Below are positions 18,496-28,524 of a stretch of DNA of 64,000 bases, in pieces. How positions within the stretch are numbered: the first letter of the stretch is position 1; each line of letters opens with the position of its first letter. The stretch comes from G963663495 sp963663495 (GTDB taxonomy: Bacteria; Bacteroidota; Rhodothermia; Rhodothermales; Bin80). Made by a program: the position numbers and the translations under genes. The stretch spans positions 2,976,001-3,040,000 of the forward strand of contig OY760427.1 in the NCBI GenBank assembly GCA_963663495.1. The letters are read 5' to 3'. Under the pieces are notes generated by a model, which saw nothing but the letters and a program-made list of their open reading frames with translations, was not told the origin of the DNA and made no database searches.

Positions 18496-18815
18496 GACTG
18501 CGTCAGCCTGGCCAGGTACGAAGCAGAGACCGGTGCAAAGAACCGCACCCGTATCCCACCCGGATATGCGATCTCTACCTGTGCCGCTTCCCTTGGTGCT
18601 ACACTGCCTATCTCCACGAAGCCTCGGCTGTCCTCGGCTGCAGTCTCCTGGCGAACCTTCCGCCTCCAATAATTCAACTGCCCATACGAGATGCCGTGCT
18701 TTGCACAAAACGCCGCTGCGGACTGGGTCCTTTCGTTATACTGCTCTACCAGCGGAAACATCTCTTCCGCCGTACGTTTGGGCTGTACCATGCGATCTGG
18801 GGTCTGGGTTCTCAC
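18492..18815 (-). CDS. tnpA: IS66 accessory protein TnpA (Orf1, helix-turn-helix)
   Basis: 107 aa. The helix-turn-helix region (MFPLVEQYNERTQSAAAFCA, then KHGISYGQLNYWRRK) is typical of IS66 Orf1/transposase_8-like proteins that bind the ends. The terminal repeat ends about 60 bp upstream of its ATG. First gene of the tnpA-tnpB-tnpC operon. A near copy with an altered C-terminus is at 29031-29390. Confidence 0.9.
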   Translation of the reverse strand: MRTQTPDRMVQPKRTAEEMFPLVEQYNERTQSAAAFCAKHGISYGQLNYWRRKVRQETAAEDSRGFVEIGSVAPREAAQVEIAYPGGIRVRFFAPVSASYLARLTQS

Positions 18816-21524
18816 GTCTAGGGGTAAGCTCCCCAGAACCCATCATCCAATCAAGATGTAGTTCACCGCACGCTTACGAACAGATGCCCTTCAATGCGGT
18901 CATCTCTGCTGTGGTAGATGGGCCGTAGACCGAGGTCCGATTTCATGACTCTGAATGTGCGCTCAATCTCTGTAAGTCGCCAGTAGGTTCGTGCAACCTT
19001 TTCCACCGACCATCCGGTATGACTGGTCCGAAGCACATACCCTCCGCTGGCCTGGGTGCGACGCGCATGCGAAGCACGCCGGGTCACCGTAACGGATGCT
19101 GCATGCTTGGTGCCCTCCTTTTTGCTGACCTCTACCTCATACAGGTGTGAGACCTTCTTGTACTTTTCCTTCAGGCGACCAACCTTTATCGTGACCTTTT
19201 CATAGTTCTTCAAGTACCCGGGTTTCGAGAGTCCCTCATGTAGTGTAGTGAGCGCCTTCACAAACTTCTTGCATTGGGTTTCAAGGATCTGATCCTCCTT
19301 CGCCTGCTTAGCCTCACTGTGCACAAACACGCGCAGTTCCGCATTATCTTCAACGTCTTTTTCGTCTTCAACATCTTCAACATCTTTTTCCTTTTTGGTG
19401 ATCTTCCAGGCTTTGATCTTGACTCCCCCTGCGGTCGTAAACTGTTGATCCGGCTTGTTTTCGGGGACTGGAGGGGCTTTGGAACGCTCCACGGTGATCA
19501 AGTCCCTGTTCTTTCAGGTACTGCAGATTCTGCTCCGTCGCAATGCCGGAGTCCATAATCACTGTGGGCGTAGCGCCGTTTAGTTTCTCAATCGCCTCTT
19601 TGAGCGTTGCCGGTTCCCCTGCATTGCTCGGCAGGATCTGCACATTGCGGGGGAACCCCGAACCATCCAGGGTGAGCGCCAGCGTAACCAACGGACAATC
19701 ACTGCGCTTCTTCTTGCTGCGCCCATGCGACAACAACTTCCCTTTCTTCTTGCCGTGGTAATAGGTATTGGTTAAATCATAAAAGACGATCGTTTCTTCA
19801 AACTGCAATACCGCTTTGGTAATGCCAAAGAGTTTCTCCAGGATCTCATCCATATGCTTGTGGATCAGATCAGTGCAACGATAGAGGGTGTTGAGACTCG
19901 GGGGTTCCAAATCCAGAAGCTGCAGAACACTGGAGGTTTTACACAGCCATTTATGCGTTTCTCGTTCACTGCCCGGGTGGAGCATACGTCCGACGATCAG
20001 CGCACAGCAGAGCTTGACGTGTTTCTCGCAGAAGTTGAGCGAACGTAGCAGTACAGCCAGTCCGAGCTGTTCCAATGTCTGAAGGATCAGCCGTTCTCCG
20101 CCGACGGTCCGGGAATCGGGATGGGTTGTTTTCTCTGGATCAATGAGGTGTTGCTGATGGGATGTGCGATGGATGTCGTAGCCCTTGCTTTCGAGATGTG
20201 CAACGATGTCGTCGACCGCATTGAGAAAGGCTTCATCATTCTGGAAAGGGAGGATGGCTTTCCCTTTGAGTCGGGCAGTAACGCAATGGGTCAGCTCCCC
20301 CCACAGACTGCGGGGGATGTTGAAGTTCGGGCCGAGATTAAGGAGGGTACGGTGTTTGGAGGTACCGTCTTTGCGATAGGATTCGATGAGGGCAAAGCTG
20401 TTGCATTATTGCCGTCTTTACGTTTGTAGGGTCGGTTTCGGATAAAAATGATCGGGGTGTGGAACAGGTACGGGGTAAGGTACCGGGGTGTTGGTGGGAG
20501 GTGCCCGTCCACACCGCCATAGAACCACATTGCCTTTTCCGAAAAAGTCGGCCAAAAAACGCCGAATCTAGCCGAAATAGCCCTATTAGGAGGGAAAAAC
20601 GAGAGAATTGGAGACGGAACTCAGCGTTTTTCCCTGACCGGATGGCGAAGTTAGGTTAAGAAGCAACAACGCCAGACAAGCACGGCGCTTATCTGGCGGC
20701 ATCCACAAGCGAACATCGCGTAGTCGCCGCACCAGCTTCTTGGATACATGGGCCACACAACGAGTACTTCGAAGGCTCGGACTCAACTGTTCGTACAGTC
20801 CTGTCCGGTGCAGTGTCAGCGTCCTATCCAGACCACGCAAGAGCCACCGGGCCGCAGACCGGTTACACACCAAAAGGTCCGTATGGATCTGCATCAACGC
20901 TGCATGCGCCACCTTCGGATCCGGCACGGCGAAAGCACGCGTGATCGCCCCCCGAATGCGCCGCCCGTCCTGCTCGGACAGATAACTCACTACACGCGTG
21001 CGCTTGTGCATCTGGCAGTGTTGCTGCTGCATACCGGTACCCAAGCACTCTTGCAGTACGCCGGTCAGCGAGGTCACATCAGGAGTGATGCAGAAGAGCC
21101 CCCGATCTGCGCACAAACCGAGCTCCAACAAGCCTTGTAACAAGTGTTGCACGCGCTCCGCATCGTGCAACGGAGCCTCCACAAAGCCCAGAATGCGCCG
21201 ATAACCCTCAATGGTAGCGGCCATGCACACGACTATGGGTCGCCCCCACACTTCCACGGCATCAAGCCAAAGGATTACGTGCTCTTCCAGACTAGACGTC
21301 AACTGCTGCACACACTGGGTGAGGTGCCGCAACAAGTCAAATTGCAGCTGCCGACCGGACGTGCCGGCATGACGCAGCCGCCGAATGAGCTGCGATAAAT
21401 CATCTGATAAACTCATAAGTGATCATGGATCCGGATGGTGAAAAGGCTTAGGAAACCCAAGCCAACACCGAACCAACAATCACTTTTTCAACCAACAAGG
21501 AATGGCACGCCGCCACCAGTATGT

Positions 21525-22873
21525 TTGCAGCCGCATTCAGGTCTGCATGATCCGCATGTCCACAGGACATACACGTGAAATTGCTCCGTGTCTTACGGTT
21601 ACTCGCTTCTGTGTGCCCACACACAGAACACCGCTGACTGGTATAGGCAGCGGTAACCTTTATCACCTTGCGGCACTTATAGCTCAGCATCTGATCCAGC
21701 TGGCCCCAACCTGTTCGCAGTATTCCACGGTTGAGGCCAGACTTCTGTCTGACGTTTGTGCCAAAGCTCTCCATCGTCCCCTTAGCTGAACGAGTCATCG
21801 CTTTGATCTTTAGGTCCTCCAGTATCACCGTTGAGGAGCAATGAGCAATACTGCGACTTACCTGGTGGTTCGCATTCTTGAGGATGGTAGCACGCTTGCG
21901 CTGTATGCGGGCGATTCTATGCTTCCGTCTGTTACGACGGTTGGAGCCTTTCTTCTGTCTCGCCAGTCTTCGCTGATGCCGCTTCAACTTGGCATCAAGA
22001 CGCTTCGTATCCGGTTGTCTGATAATGCTTGTATCGCCCTCTGTGGAGACCATAGCAACCTGCCCGCAATTACGGTCAATGCCTACAGCACCGCCGGTAT
22101 CCTCTATTACAGGTGCCTCCATCTTGTAGCAGATGACAGCATACCCTTTGCCGGCGTTCTTCATTACCGTGGCTTTGACGGGTATACCATCAGGGTACGG
22201 GTTGCCTCCCCGCCTGCGGAGCGCCATGTATCCCACTTTCGGGATACACAGCTTGCCATCCCGAACCCTTACGTTATCCGGGATCGTGAACGAAGGCGTA
22301 CTACCACGTCTGGAATGGAATCTCGGTCTTCTCTTACCCTCCTTGAAGAATGCCTTCCATGCATCCGCCTGATATTTCAATGTGTATCTAACTACAATGT
22401 GTATCTAACGACACCAAAGGAGTATTCAGGTAGCCACTCGACCGTGCGGCGTAGCACCGTGAACCGCTTCCCCAGCGAGAAAAAGTTTACCGAGAGCGGC
22501 TTCTCTCCAGCCTCCTTCGCTTTCTTGTACGCCTCGCTCTGTTCTGCGAGGATGGCATTCCACACAAACCTACACGCACCCGCTAATCCAGCAAGGTGCT
22601 TGGCGTTACTCCGACTTCCGGGCAATAGCCTGCATGTGATATTGCTTTATGCACTAGCCGCTTCGGGCATGGCACGGTGGCATATAACGTCTTGATATAT
22701 GTACATAATATATCATGAGTACCCACGTGTTGAGTTATTTGAAATAATTGCAGTTTTTCGTGAAAAGCGGGAACCGATTATGAGCAACTGGCGAAAGCCA
22801 TCCTATCTGCACCACCAAAGCACAAAAAGTAACTCCTGCGAAAACGCGTGGCACTCAGCCATATAACTCCCTA
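21525..22873 (-). pseudogene. TnpB element copy 2, decayed
   Basis: Very close to copy 1 over 21525-22380 and 22392-22873. Three lesions are visible. There is a TAA codon eight codons after the original start (MPEAASA-stop). A 17-bp tandem duplication (TGTGTATCTAACTACAA at about 22380-22397) shifts the frame after VVRYTL. The 3' end and right terminus are missing: the sequence leaves homology after NILVA at 21525. RuvC Asp, Glu and the zinc-finger cysteines are still encoded. The left end (CATATAACTCCCTA) is intact, at about 22858-22873. Confidence 0.85.
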
Positions 22874-22903
22874 TCCTTTCCCATCGGCAAGGTTAGGAAT
22901 ATC

Positions 22904-25531
22904 ATGAGATACGTACCCATACTCCTACTCATCGTTGCGTGCCGCACGGATCCCCTCCCGCAAACAATCGTCACTGGCGAGACAAACCGCGTATGGGTAG
23001 GACCCGAATTCTATGCAAACCGGCTTATGGACTGGCGCTTGAATAACGGCCGCATAGAATGTGTGGAAGGGAGCCCTAACAGGCCCATGCGTACGCTACA
23101 TCTCCTAACAAGATCATTGGGCGAAGAACCGGGAGACCTGCAGGTGTCTGTTAGGATGGGGGCGCTGGCCATCATGGATTCCAGCCATGCAAACACATGG
23201 TCCGGGTTTCTGCTTGGCGCCGGGGGCGGCGATGTGGACTACCGGATCAGCAGCCTCGTGCATCACTGGCCCGGAGAGGACGGCGGCCTAATTGTTGCCG
23301 TGGACGGTACCGGGCGCATCGTCATGCGCAGCAATACAAACGCCGATGGCCCAAAAGGACCACAATCTAATATCCCCGCCTCCGCATGGCCTGAGCTGCC
23401 GGCGACCGAACGCCAAGGCAGCGGTGCAGCAAACGATCTGATCCTAACTGTACATGTAACATGGGATGGCGACGCGTATTTGGTGAACGCCACCGTACAT
23501 GATGGTCTAACAGGCATGTTTCTCCAGAGCGCACGATATCTGGAGATCGCGCCAGAAAATTTATCCGGTAATGTGGCACTGGTATCTCACCACAGCGCAG
23601 CGATGGAAGGACCCGGATACTGGTTCGAAGCCTGGGAGCTTTCGGGATCCAAGGTATTATTTCATCCGGATCGCTCCTTCGGCCCCATTCTAGGCACACA
23701 GTACACAGCAAGTAACGGCGTCCTGAAGCTTACAGCGCAAATGCCGCCGCTGGGCGCTGCCGACGCACAGAGCGCGGTCCTGCAAGCCGACCGCGGGACA
23801 GGATGGGAGCAAGTGGGAACAGCAACCCTGCAAGAGCACAGTTATACGATGCCGTTCAGGGTTGAGGAATGGACAGAGGAAGAGGATATACCATACAGGG
23901 TAGTCTATGAGTTGGACGGCAGCGAACACACGTTCGGAGGTGTCGTCCGCGCCCCGCATATTGATGATAGCGAGTTTGTGCTGGCGTCCTTAAACTGTCA
24001 GAATATCTCGCAGGGACAGAATCTGGTGTGGAACCACAGCACCATCTGGTATCCACACGCAGACCTCGCGAGGGGCGTGGAGTTGCACGATCCGGACATG
24101 CTGTTCTTTGCGGGGGATCAAATCTACGAAGGAGGGCTGGCAGGCATCACCCGAGAACCCTTGGGCAAAGCCGTTCTAGACTATCACTACCACTGGTACC
24201 GGTTTGTGTGGGCCTTCCGCGATCTTATGCGCAATCGCCCTACGGTGACAATACCGGATGACCACGATGTGTACCACGGCAACATATGGGGGGACGGCGG
24301 CATCCGAGCTGAAGGAGATGCGCGGCCCATGTCCGACAATGGAGGCTATATCATGCAGCCTGCATTTGTCAACATGGTCCATGAAACACAGGTCTCCCAC
24401 CTTCCGGACCCATTCGACCCTACCCCGATTGCTCAGGATATTAGCGTCTACTACACACACCTCCAGCTGGGCGGCATAAGCTTCGCCATAGTTGCCGACC
24501 GCATGTTTAAATCAACACCCAGGAAGGTGTTGCCCCAAGCGGATATCTTTAACGGCTGGCCGAAGAATCCTGCCTACGACGCCACCGTGCCCACCGAGGC
24601 AGCACTGCTTGGCCCACGCCAGCTTGCGTTCCTGGAGGAGTGGGCGCAAGACTATAGTGGTGACACCTGGGCGAAGGTGTTGCTGTCCCAAACCCTATTT
24701 GCTAATCTGGCAACACTGCCCAGCGGGGCGGACGACGATACCGTTGTCCCGTTGATGAGGTATGCCGAGCCCGGGGAATACATTGCGGACGACCATCTGG
24801 GAACCGACATGGACTCCAATGGATGGCCCCAGACAGGACGGAATCGAGCGCTAAGAATTATCCGCAAGAGTTTTGCCTTCCACGTTGCAGGCGATCAACA
24901 CCTTGGCAGCCTCGTGCGCTATGGTATTGACGACCACGACGACGGGGCCCATGCGTTCATCTCACCCGCCATTGCTAATGTTTGGCCTCGTCGCTGGTTT
25001 CCTCCGAAGCCCGGAGCAAACCGTGAGCCAGAGGCTCCGCTCTACACGGGCCAGCATCTAGACGGGTTTGGCAACCGCATCACCGTCCTTGCGGTAGCAA
25101 ACCCTGTCCGGTCCGGTCACGAGCCATCGGCGCTGTATGATCGTGTGCCCGGTTACGGCATCGTTCGCCTGCGGCGCGCAAGCCGCACCATCACAGCAGA
25201 AGCCTGGCCACGCTGGGTGGATGCCCCCTCGGATGACACTTTCCAGTATACCGGATGGCCCCTGACATTTAACGTAGAGGACAACTACGGACTGCAAGCA
25301 TCGGGGCAGTTACCGGCATTGGTCATTGATGGCCCGCAGGAGCCCGTGGTACGGCTGACAAACGAAACAACGGGCGAGTTGGTATACACGCTACGGGTAC
25401 GGCCCGGACGGTGGCGCGCAAAGGTGTTTGACGCCCGTGCATCCTACTCCGTCCATGTTGAAGGAATGGGAATGGCCACGGGGCTCCGAGTCACAGAAAA
25501 TGAGAAGGACACGATTCATCTGACGTTCTGA
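22904..25531 (+). CDS. PhoD-like metallophosphatase lipoprotein
   Basis: 875 aa. The short signal MRYVPILLLIVAC ends in a lipobox cysteine at residue 13, so it is probably lipid-anchored in the periplasm or outer membrane. The N-terminal half (to about 350) is beta-rich and unassigned. The C-terminal part is a PhoD-like calcineurin-fold phosphatase with FFAGDQIYEG (about 403), IPDDHDVYHGN (about 451) and HVAGDQHLG (about 661), plus late conserved GYGIVRL and TAEAWPRW. It likely hydrolyses phosphodiesters or phosphomonoesters; the substrate is unknown. The ATG follows AGGAATATC. The sulfatase gene follows 82 nt downstream in the same direction, suggesting joint use on sulfated or phosphorylated glycans. 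A TnpB element ends about 30 nt upstream and may have replaced the original promoter. Confidence 0.88.
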   Translation: MRYVPILLLIVACRTDPLPQTIVTGETNRVWVGPEFYANRLMDWRLNNGRIECVEGSPNRPMRTLHLLTRSLGEEPGDLQVSVRMGALAIMDSSHANTWSGFLLGAGGGDVDYRISSLVHHWPGEDGGLIVAVDGTGRIVMRSNTNADGPKGPQSNIPASAWPELPATERQGSGAANDLILTVHVTWDGDAYLVNATVHDGLTGMFLQSARYLEIAPENLSGNVALVSHHSAAMEGPGYWFEAWELSGSKVLFHPDRSFGPILGTQYTASNGVLKLTAQMPPLGAADAQSAVLQADRGTGWEQVGTATLQEHSYTMPFRVEEWTEEEDIPYRVVYELDGSEHTFGGVVRAPHIDDSEFVLASLNCQNISQGQNLVWNHSTIWYPHADLARGVELHDPDMLFFAGDQIYEGGLAGITREPLGKAVLDYHYHWYRFVWAFRDLMRNRPTVTIPDDHDVYHGNIWGDGGIRAEGDARPMSDNGGYIMQPAFVNMVHETQVSHLPDPFDPTPIAQDISVYYTHLQLGGISFAIVADRMFKSTPRKVLPQADIFNGWPKNPAYDATVPTEAALLGPRQLAFLEEWAQDYSGDTWAKVLLSQTLFANLATLPSGADDDTVVPLMRYAEPGEYIADDHLGTDMDSNGWPQTGRNRALRIIRKSFAFHVAGDQHLGSLVRYGIDDHDDGAHAFISPAIANVWPRRWFPPKPGANREPEAPLYTGQHLDGFGNRITVLAVANPVRSGHEPSALYDRVPGYGIVRLRRASRTITAEAWPRWVDAPSDDTFQYTGWPLTFNVEDNYGLQASGQLPALVIDGPQEPVVRLTNETTGELVYTLRVRPGRWRAKVFDARASYSVHVEGMGMATGLRVTENEKDTIHLTF

Positions 25532-25613
25532 TGGAAACCTGCCGAATCCGGTATACGAACATCCACCACGCAAGCGGACGGAAAACATCACAATCTCCCT
25601 ACCCTGCATTTCC

Positions 25614-27020
25614 GTGAAGTTCTTCCATTTATCCCTTCTGTTTCTCCTCGCGTGCCACACACCGCAGGAAAATGTAGTGCTGATTATTGTGGACGACCTG
25701 GGGTGGATGGATACCGGCGTCTACGGTAGCACATTCTATGACACACCTGCCGTTGATCGGCTGGCTGCGTCGGGAACCCGACACCTGTCTTTCTACGCTG
25801 CAAGCCCGGTATGCTCACCCACAAGAGCAAGCATCATGACCGGTCGGCACCCGGCACGCCTGGGCATCACGGACTGGATCGGAGGATCACAGGGCGGCAT
25901 GTTGGATCCTGCACCCAATAAACATGCACTGCCACTGGAAGCCGCTACGGTAGGAGAGACATTTCAGGAGGCCGACTACGTTACCGGCTACTTCGGTAAA
26001 TGGCACTTAGGTACGCACGACCACCTGCCCGTCAACCAAGGCTTTTCTGTCATGCGGGCCGTAAACAACGCCGGGCAACCCGCCTCATACTTTGCTCCTT
26101 ACAGGAATTCCGACTGGCCACAGACAGATATCCCGGATCTGAAAGCCGATCCGACCGGGACCTATCTCACAGACCGCATCACAGATCTTGGTATAGCGTT
26201 TATTGAAGCGCAAAGGAGCAATCCTTTTCTGCTCGTAGTATCCTACTACACCGTTCACACTCCGCTGCAGGCAAAGGACAGCCTTAGGATGGTTTACCAG
26301 GATAAAGCCGCCCGACACATTTCACTGCAACCCGCATTTAACCCGGAAGCCAACAACAGCGTCACACGGCAGCACCAGAACCATGCCACCTATGCCGCAA
26401 TGGTGCGATCAATGGATCAGGGTCTGCACCGTATTATGGAAACGCTTGACGCCTTCGGGCTTGCCGACCATACCTCGATAGTGTTTACGTCCGATAACGG
26501 TGGACTGAGCACACTGAGCAACCAGAGAATGTGGGCTCCCACATCCAACAAACCCCTGCGAGCAGGCAAGGGCTGGCTATACGAAGGCGGGATCCGAATT
26601 CCCCTCATCATACGTAGCGGAGGCCTTGTGCGACCTGGCGGCGTATGGGACTCCCCGGCCTATACCACGGACCTTTTCCCTACGCTTCTTGCACTGGCAG
26701 GCATTCCTGCACGCCCGCAACACCATTTGGATGGCCGAAGCGTCCTGACGGAGTACGACCGTCCACTGTATTGGCACTTTCCACACTACCACGGCTCCGG
26801 CAACCGCCCGTCCGGCGCCATTCGGGATGGCCGCTACAAGCTAATCCAGTGGTTTGAAGACGATCGGCGCGAGTTGTACGATTTGCTGGACGATCCTTCC
26901 GAAACTACCGACCTCTCTGAGGAGCTACCCGGCGTGACCAAACGGCTGGCTGAGGAGTTGGTGGCATGGAGAAAAAGCGTTGATGCGCAAATGCCTACGG
27001 TCCCACAAGACGATAGCTGA
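25614..27020 (+). CDS. Type I (formylglycine) sulfatase lipoprotein
   Basis: 468 aa, starting GTG. The lipoprotein signal MKFFHLSLLFLLAC has its cysteine at 14. Metal ligands are in LIIVDDLGW (Asp27, Asp28). The sulfatase signature CSPTRAS has Cys67 for formylglycine conversion. YFGKWHLG (Lys129, His131) and FTSDNGG are also present. It removes sulfate esters from carbohydrates in the periplasm or at the surface after maturation by a sulfatase-modifying enzyme encoded elsewhere. The arrangement with PhoD, and with DUF1080 and GH53 proteins further on, fits polysaccharide breakdown. The 3' end overlaps that of the convergent TolB-like gene by 26 nt. Confidence 0.95.
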   Translation: MKFFHLSLLFLLACHTPQENVVLIIVDDLGWMDTGVYGSTFYDTPAVDRLAASGTRHLSFYAASPVCSPTRASIMTGRHPARLGITDWIGGSQGGMLDPAPNKHALPLEAATVGETFQEADYVTGYFGKWHLGTHDHLPVNQGFSVMRAVNNAGQPASYFAPYRNSDWPQTDIPDLKADPTGTYLTDRITDLGIAFIEAQRSNPFLLVVSYYTVHTPLQAKDSLRMVYQDKAARHISLQPAFNPEANNSVTRQHQNHATYAAMVRSMDQGLHRIMETLDAFGLADHTSIVFTSDNGGLSTLSNQRMWAPTSNKPLRAGKGWLYEGGIRIPLIIRSGGLVRPGGVWDSPAYTTDLFPTLLALAGIPARPQHHLDGRSVLTEYDRPLYWHFPHYHGSGNRPSGAIRDGRYKLIQWFEDDRRELYDLLDDPSETTDLSEELPGVTKRLAEELVAWRKSVDAQMPTVPQDDS

Positions 27021-28524
27021 CAAACGCAAGTCGCCGACTATCCGACGACCACGACGGTACATTAATCGTTCCTTGCCCGCCGAACAAGGTGGCCAGCACG
27101 CGCGGGGCCTCGCTCTCGTCGGCTGGCATAATGCGAAGCACCACATCCTTGTTGGAAGGATGTCCCTCCACGCTCTTATCGTACGACAGGAATACAATCC
27201 AATTACCATCCGGGGACGGGTGCGGAAACCAGTCGCCGTATACATCGTCCAGAGTGACCTGCCGCTGTTCGGTGCCGTCTGCATTCATGCGCCAAACCTT
27301 CATCTGTCCAGTCCGGACAGAATTGAAATATATAGTCTTCCCGTCCGGGCTGTATTCCGGCCCGTCGTCAAGCCCGGGCGCACTGGTCAGCCGCACCTCT
27401 TTGCCACCTTCCACCGGTATGGCATACACGTCGTACTCACCATCGCGCATTGCGCAGTAGACAAGTGTATTCCCGTCCGGCGACCATCCGTGCCAGTACG
27501 AAGGCCCCAGAGGAGTTACGAGCTTTGGCTCGCCGCCCGTAACGGGTAGCGTATAGATGAGCGAGGAACCACCCTCCGGAGCATGACTGATAACCAGCTG
27601 GGTTCCATCCGGCGATAGCCCGTGGTCGTTGTTGCACCGGTCAGCAAACCCCGTATTTATTTCTTCGAGATCGCCATCCCCTATCCCCGCGCGAAATAGC
27701 CTCCCACCGCTGTTGTAGATGAGCTCCTCTTCGTGCTGGACCCAGTTGGGTGCCTCAAAGTGTTCCCTCGCTTGCCGTACAATCCGCCGTTCCCCGCTAT
27801 GTATGTCTATGGTCTCCAACGTGCTTTCTACTACACGCTCCCCGACATTGCGGGTTTCGAACCGAACACCTGAGAATTCCACTGTAGTACGGGCCTCAAC
27901 GTCGTGCGAACAAACCACTAGTCCAGCATATGCCGAGTCGGGCACCGGAACCGTGACACTTCCCACCACGCGACGCTCACCATCGGAAGGAGTGACATAC
28001 AGCGTAAACAGATTTCCTGTCCGTTCCAGCCGCATGGCGGCCGGTCCACGCACTGCGGATTGAATTTCTTTCGTCATCCCGCCGGTTTCCGTCCGGTACT
28101 GCAGAACGATCAGACTGTCTCCATGCACCAAAGCATCCGCATAAATGGCACCGGAAGAAAGGTCTGCACGCACCATCCACCCCGCCTTCCTGTGCATGTG
28201 TCCACCCTCTGTCAAGAACGCTGCGTCGGTGGTCAGGATCAGATCTCCGGTAACTCTCTTCCACAAGAAATAGAAAGCATCTTCCTCGCCATAAATATTG
28301 GCTCCGCTACCGGTGACCGTATAGGTTGCAGTCTTGGCATCGTAGGCTGCACTGCCCCCCAGCGGCACGTGCCCAACGGTTTTCTCTCCTTCAAACAAGC
28401 CCAAATCGGTACAGGCTAAGAAAATCGGCACCACCAACAGGATTCCCCATGCGACGATGCTGATCCGGTCGGGGAAGATGGATATGAACATTTTGGGCAG
28501 TGACACCATGAACGACGGAAGCAC
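26995..28524 (-). CDS. TolB-like beta-propeller (PD40) lipoprotein
   Basis: 509 aa. A hydrophobic segment ending VVPIFLACTD looks like a lipobox preceded by a long N-terminal extension, so the true start may be the second Met (MVSLPKMF) or third (MFISIFPDR). An N-terminal sandwich region of about 200 aa (YTVTGSGANIYGEEDAFYF, DLILTTDAAFL) resembles DUF1349/laminin-G-like modules. From about 270 onward there are repeated blades with GLSPDGTQLV, GWSPDGNTLVY, EYSPDGKTIYFNS and HPSPDGNWIVF, the WD40-like/PD40 signature of TolB-type propellers. Likely an exported binding or sensing protein; no enzymatic residues were identified. Transcribed alone, convergent with the sulfatase. Confidence 0.85.
   Translation of the reverse strand: MLPSFMVSLPKMFISIFPDRISIVAWGILLVVPIFLACTDLGLFEGEKTVGHVPLGGSAAYDAKTATYTVTGSGANIYGEEDAFYFLWKRVTGDLILTTDAAFLTEGGHMHRKAGWMVRADLSSGAIYADALVHGDSLIVLQYRTETGGMTKEIQSAVRGPAAMRLERTGNLFTLYVTPSDGERRVVGSVTVPVPDSAYAGLVVCSHDVEARTTVEFSGVRFETRNVGERVVESTLETIDIHSGERRIVRQAREHFEAPNWVQHEEELIYNSGGRLFRAGIGDGDLEEINTGFADRCNNDHGLSPDGTQLVISHAPEGGSSLIYTLPVTGGEPKLVTPLGPSYWHGWSPDGNTLVYCAMRDGEYDVYAIPVEGGKEVRLTSAPGLDDGPEYSPDGKTIYFNSVRTGQMKVWRMNADGTEQRQVTLDDVYGDWFPHPSPDGNWIVFLSYDKSVEGHPSNKDVVLRIMPADESEAPRVLATLFGGQGTINVPSWSSDSRRLAFVSYRLVGP

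Larger units (their letters stand above)
16365..18877 (-). mobile_element. Complete IS66-family insertion sequence with 8-bp target duplication
   Basis: 2513 bp. The terminal repeats are GTAAGCGTGCGGTGAAGTAC at 16365 and GTAAGCGTGCGGTGAACTAC (minus strand) ending at 18877. The flanks carry the 8-bp direct repeat GAACAGAT at 16357-16364 and 18878-18885, the duplication length expected for IS66. It carries the full three-gene set (tnpA, tnpB, tnpC), all open, so it looks like a recent, potentially active insertion. Remnants of a closely related element occur at 29139-29452. Confidence 0.95.
16057..20450 (-). pseudogene. IS1634-family transposase, broken by frameshifts and IS66
   Basis: Pieces in order on the minus strand: an N-terminus near 20450 (IFIRNRPYKRKDGNN), a frameshift to FALIESYRKDGTSKHRTLL near 20390, then the main body at 19377-20075 (DLTNTYYHGKKKGK, VIMDSGIATEQNLQYLKEQG). 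A frameshift near 19497 leads to 18878-19501, ending RIEGHLF. After the IS66 insertion the frame resumes at 16364 as ITVLAYHAAHMVRTRLKEHG and ends at 16057. Joining across the IS66 after removing one copy of its 8-bp duplication restores 'RIEGHLFITVLAYHAAH' exactly. The N-terminal motif and the DLTNTYYHG/MDSG pair identify the family. The gene was already frameshifted, or has since become so, and is inactive. Confidence 0.85.
15802..20656 (-). mobile_element. IS1634-type element, decayed, with an IS66 inside
   Basis: The terminal inverted repeats AACCTAACTTCGCCAT start about 15800 and end at 20657 (reverse complement). Without the nested IS66 the element would be about 2.3 kb. Both ends sit in one IS256-like transposase gene (see 15704-21416). 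No clear target duplication is visible. About 110 bp of its low-coordinate end, 15802-15917, is repeated at 51608-51718. Confidence 0.75.
15704..21416 (-). pseudogene. IS256-like transposase gene split by the IS1634 element
   Basis: The upstream part is 20657-21416: MSLSDDLSQLIRRLRHAG, LWLDAVEVWGRPIVVCMAAT, GYRRILGFVE, QQHCQMHKRTRVVSYL, TLTLHRTGLYEQL. The downstream end is 15704-15801: EIESHMRRLPRAAQDPAMRS. Joined, they match the IS256 C-terminus (..LLxIEPxLRRxxGxxxLxxLxxAL). The first aspartate is present. The positions where IS256 transposases have the second Asp ('IxDG') and the Glu ('NxxExxN') read TPDVTSLTG and RCVAHVSKK, so the protein may have been degenerate before the insertion. The usual N-terminal about 130 residues are absent. 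Its stop is 8 nt from the start of the other IS256 fragment (15696). Confidence 0.7.

Noticed and set aside
15796..20662. Target duplication for the IS1634-type element
   Set aside because: Flanks read TATCTC and AAGAAG (or nearby), with no convincing direct repeat; only the terminal repeats support the boundaries.
21841..22695. 284-codon plus-strand open frame
   Set aside because: Antisense of tnpB copy 2; the same shadow appears opposite copy 1 at 4502-5053 and has no protein family features.
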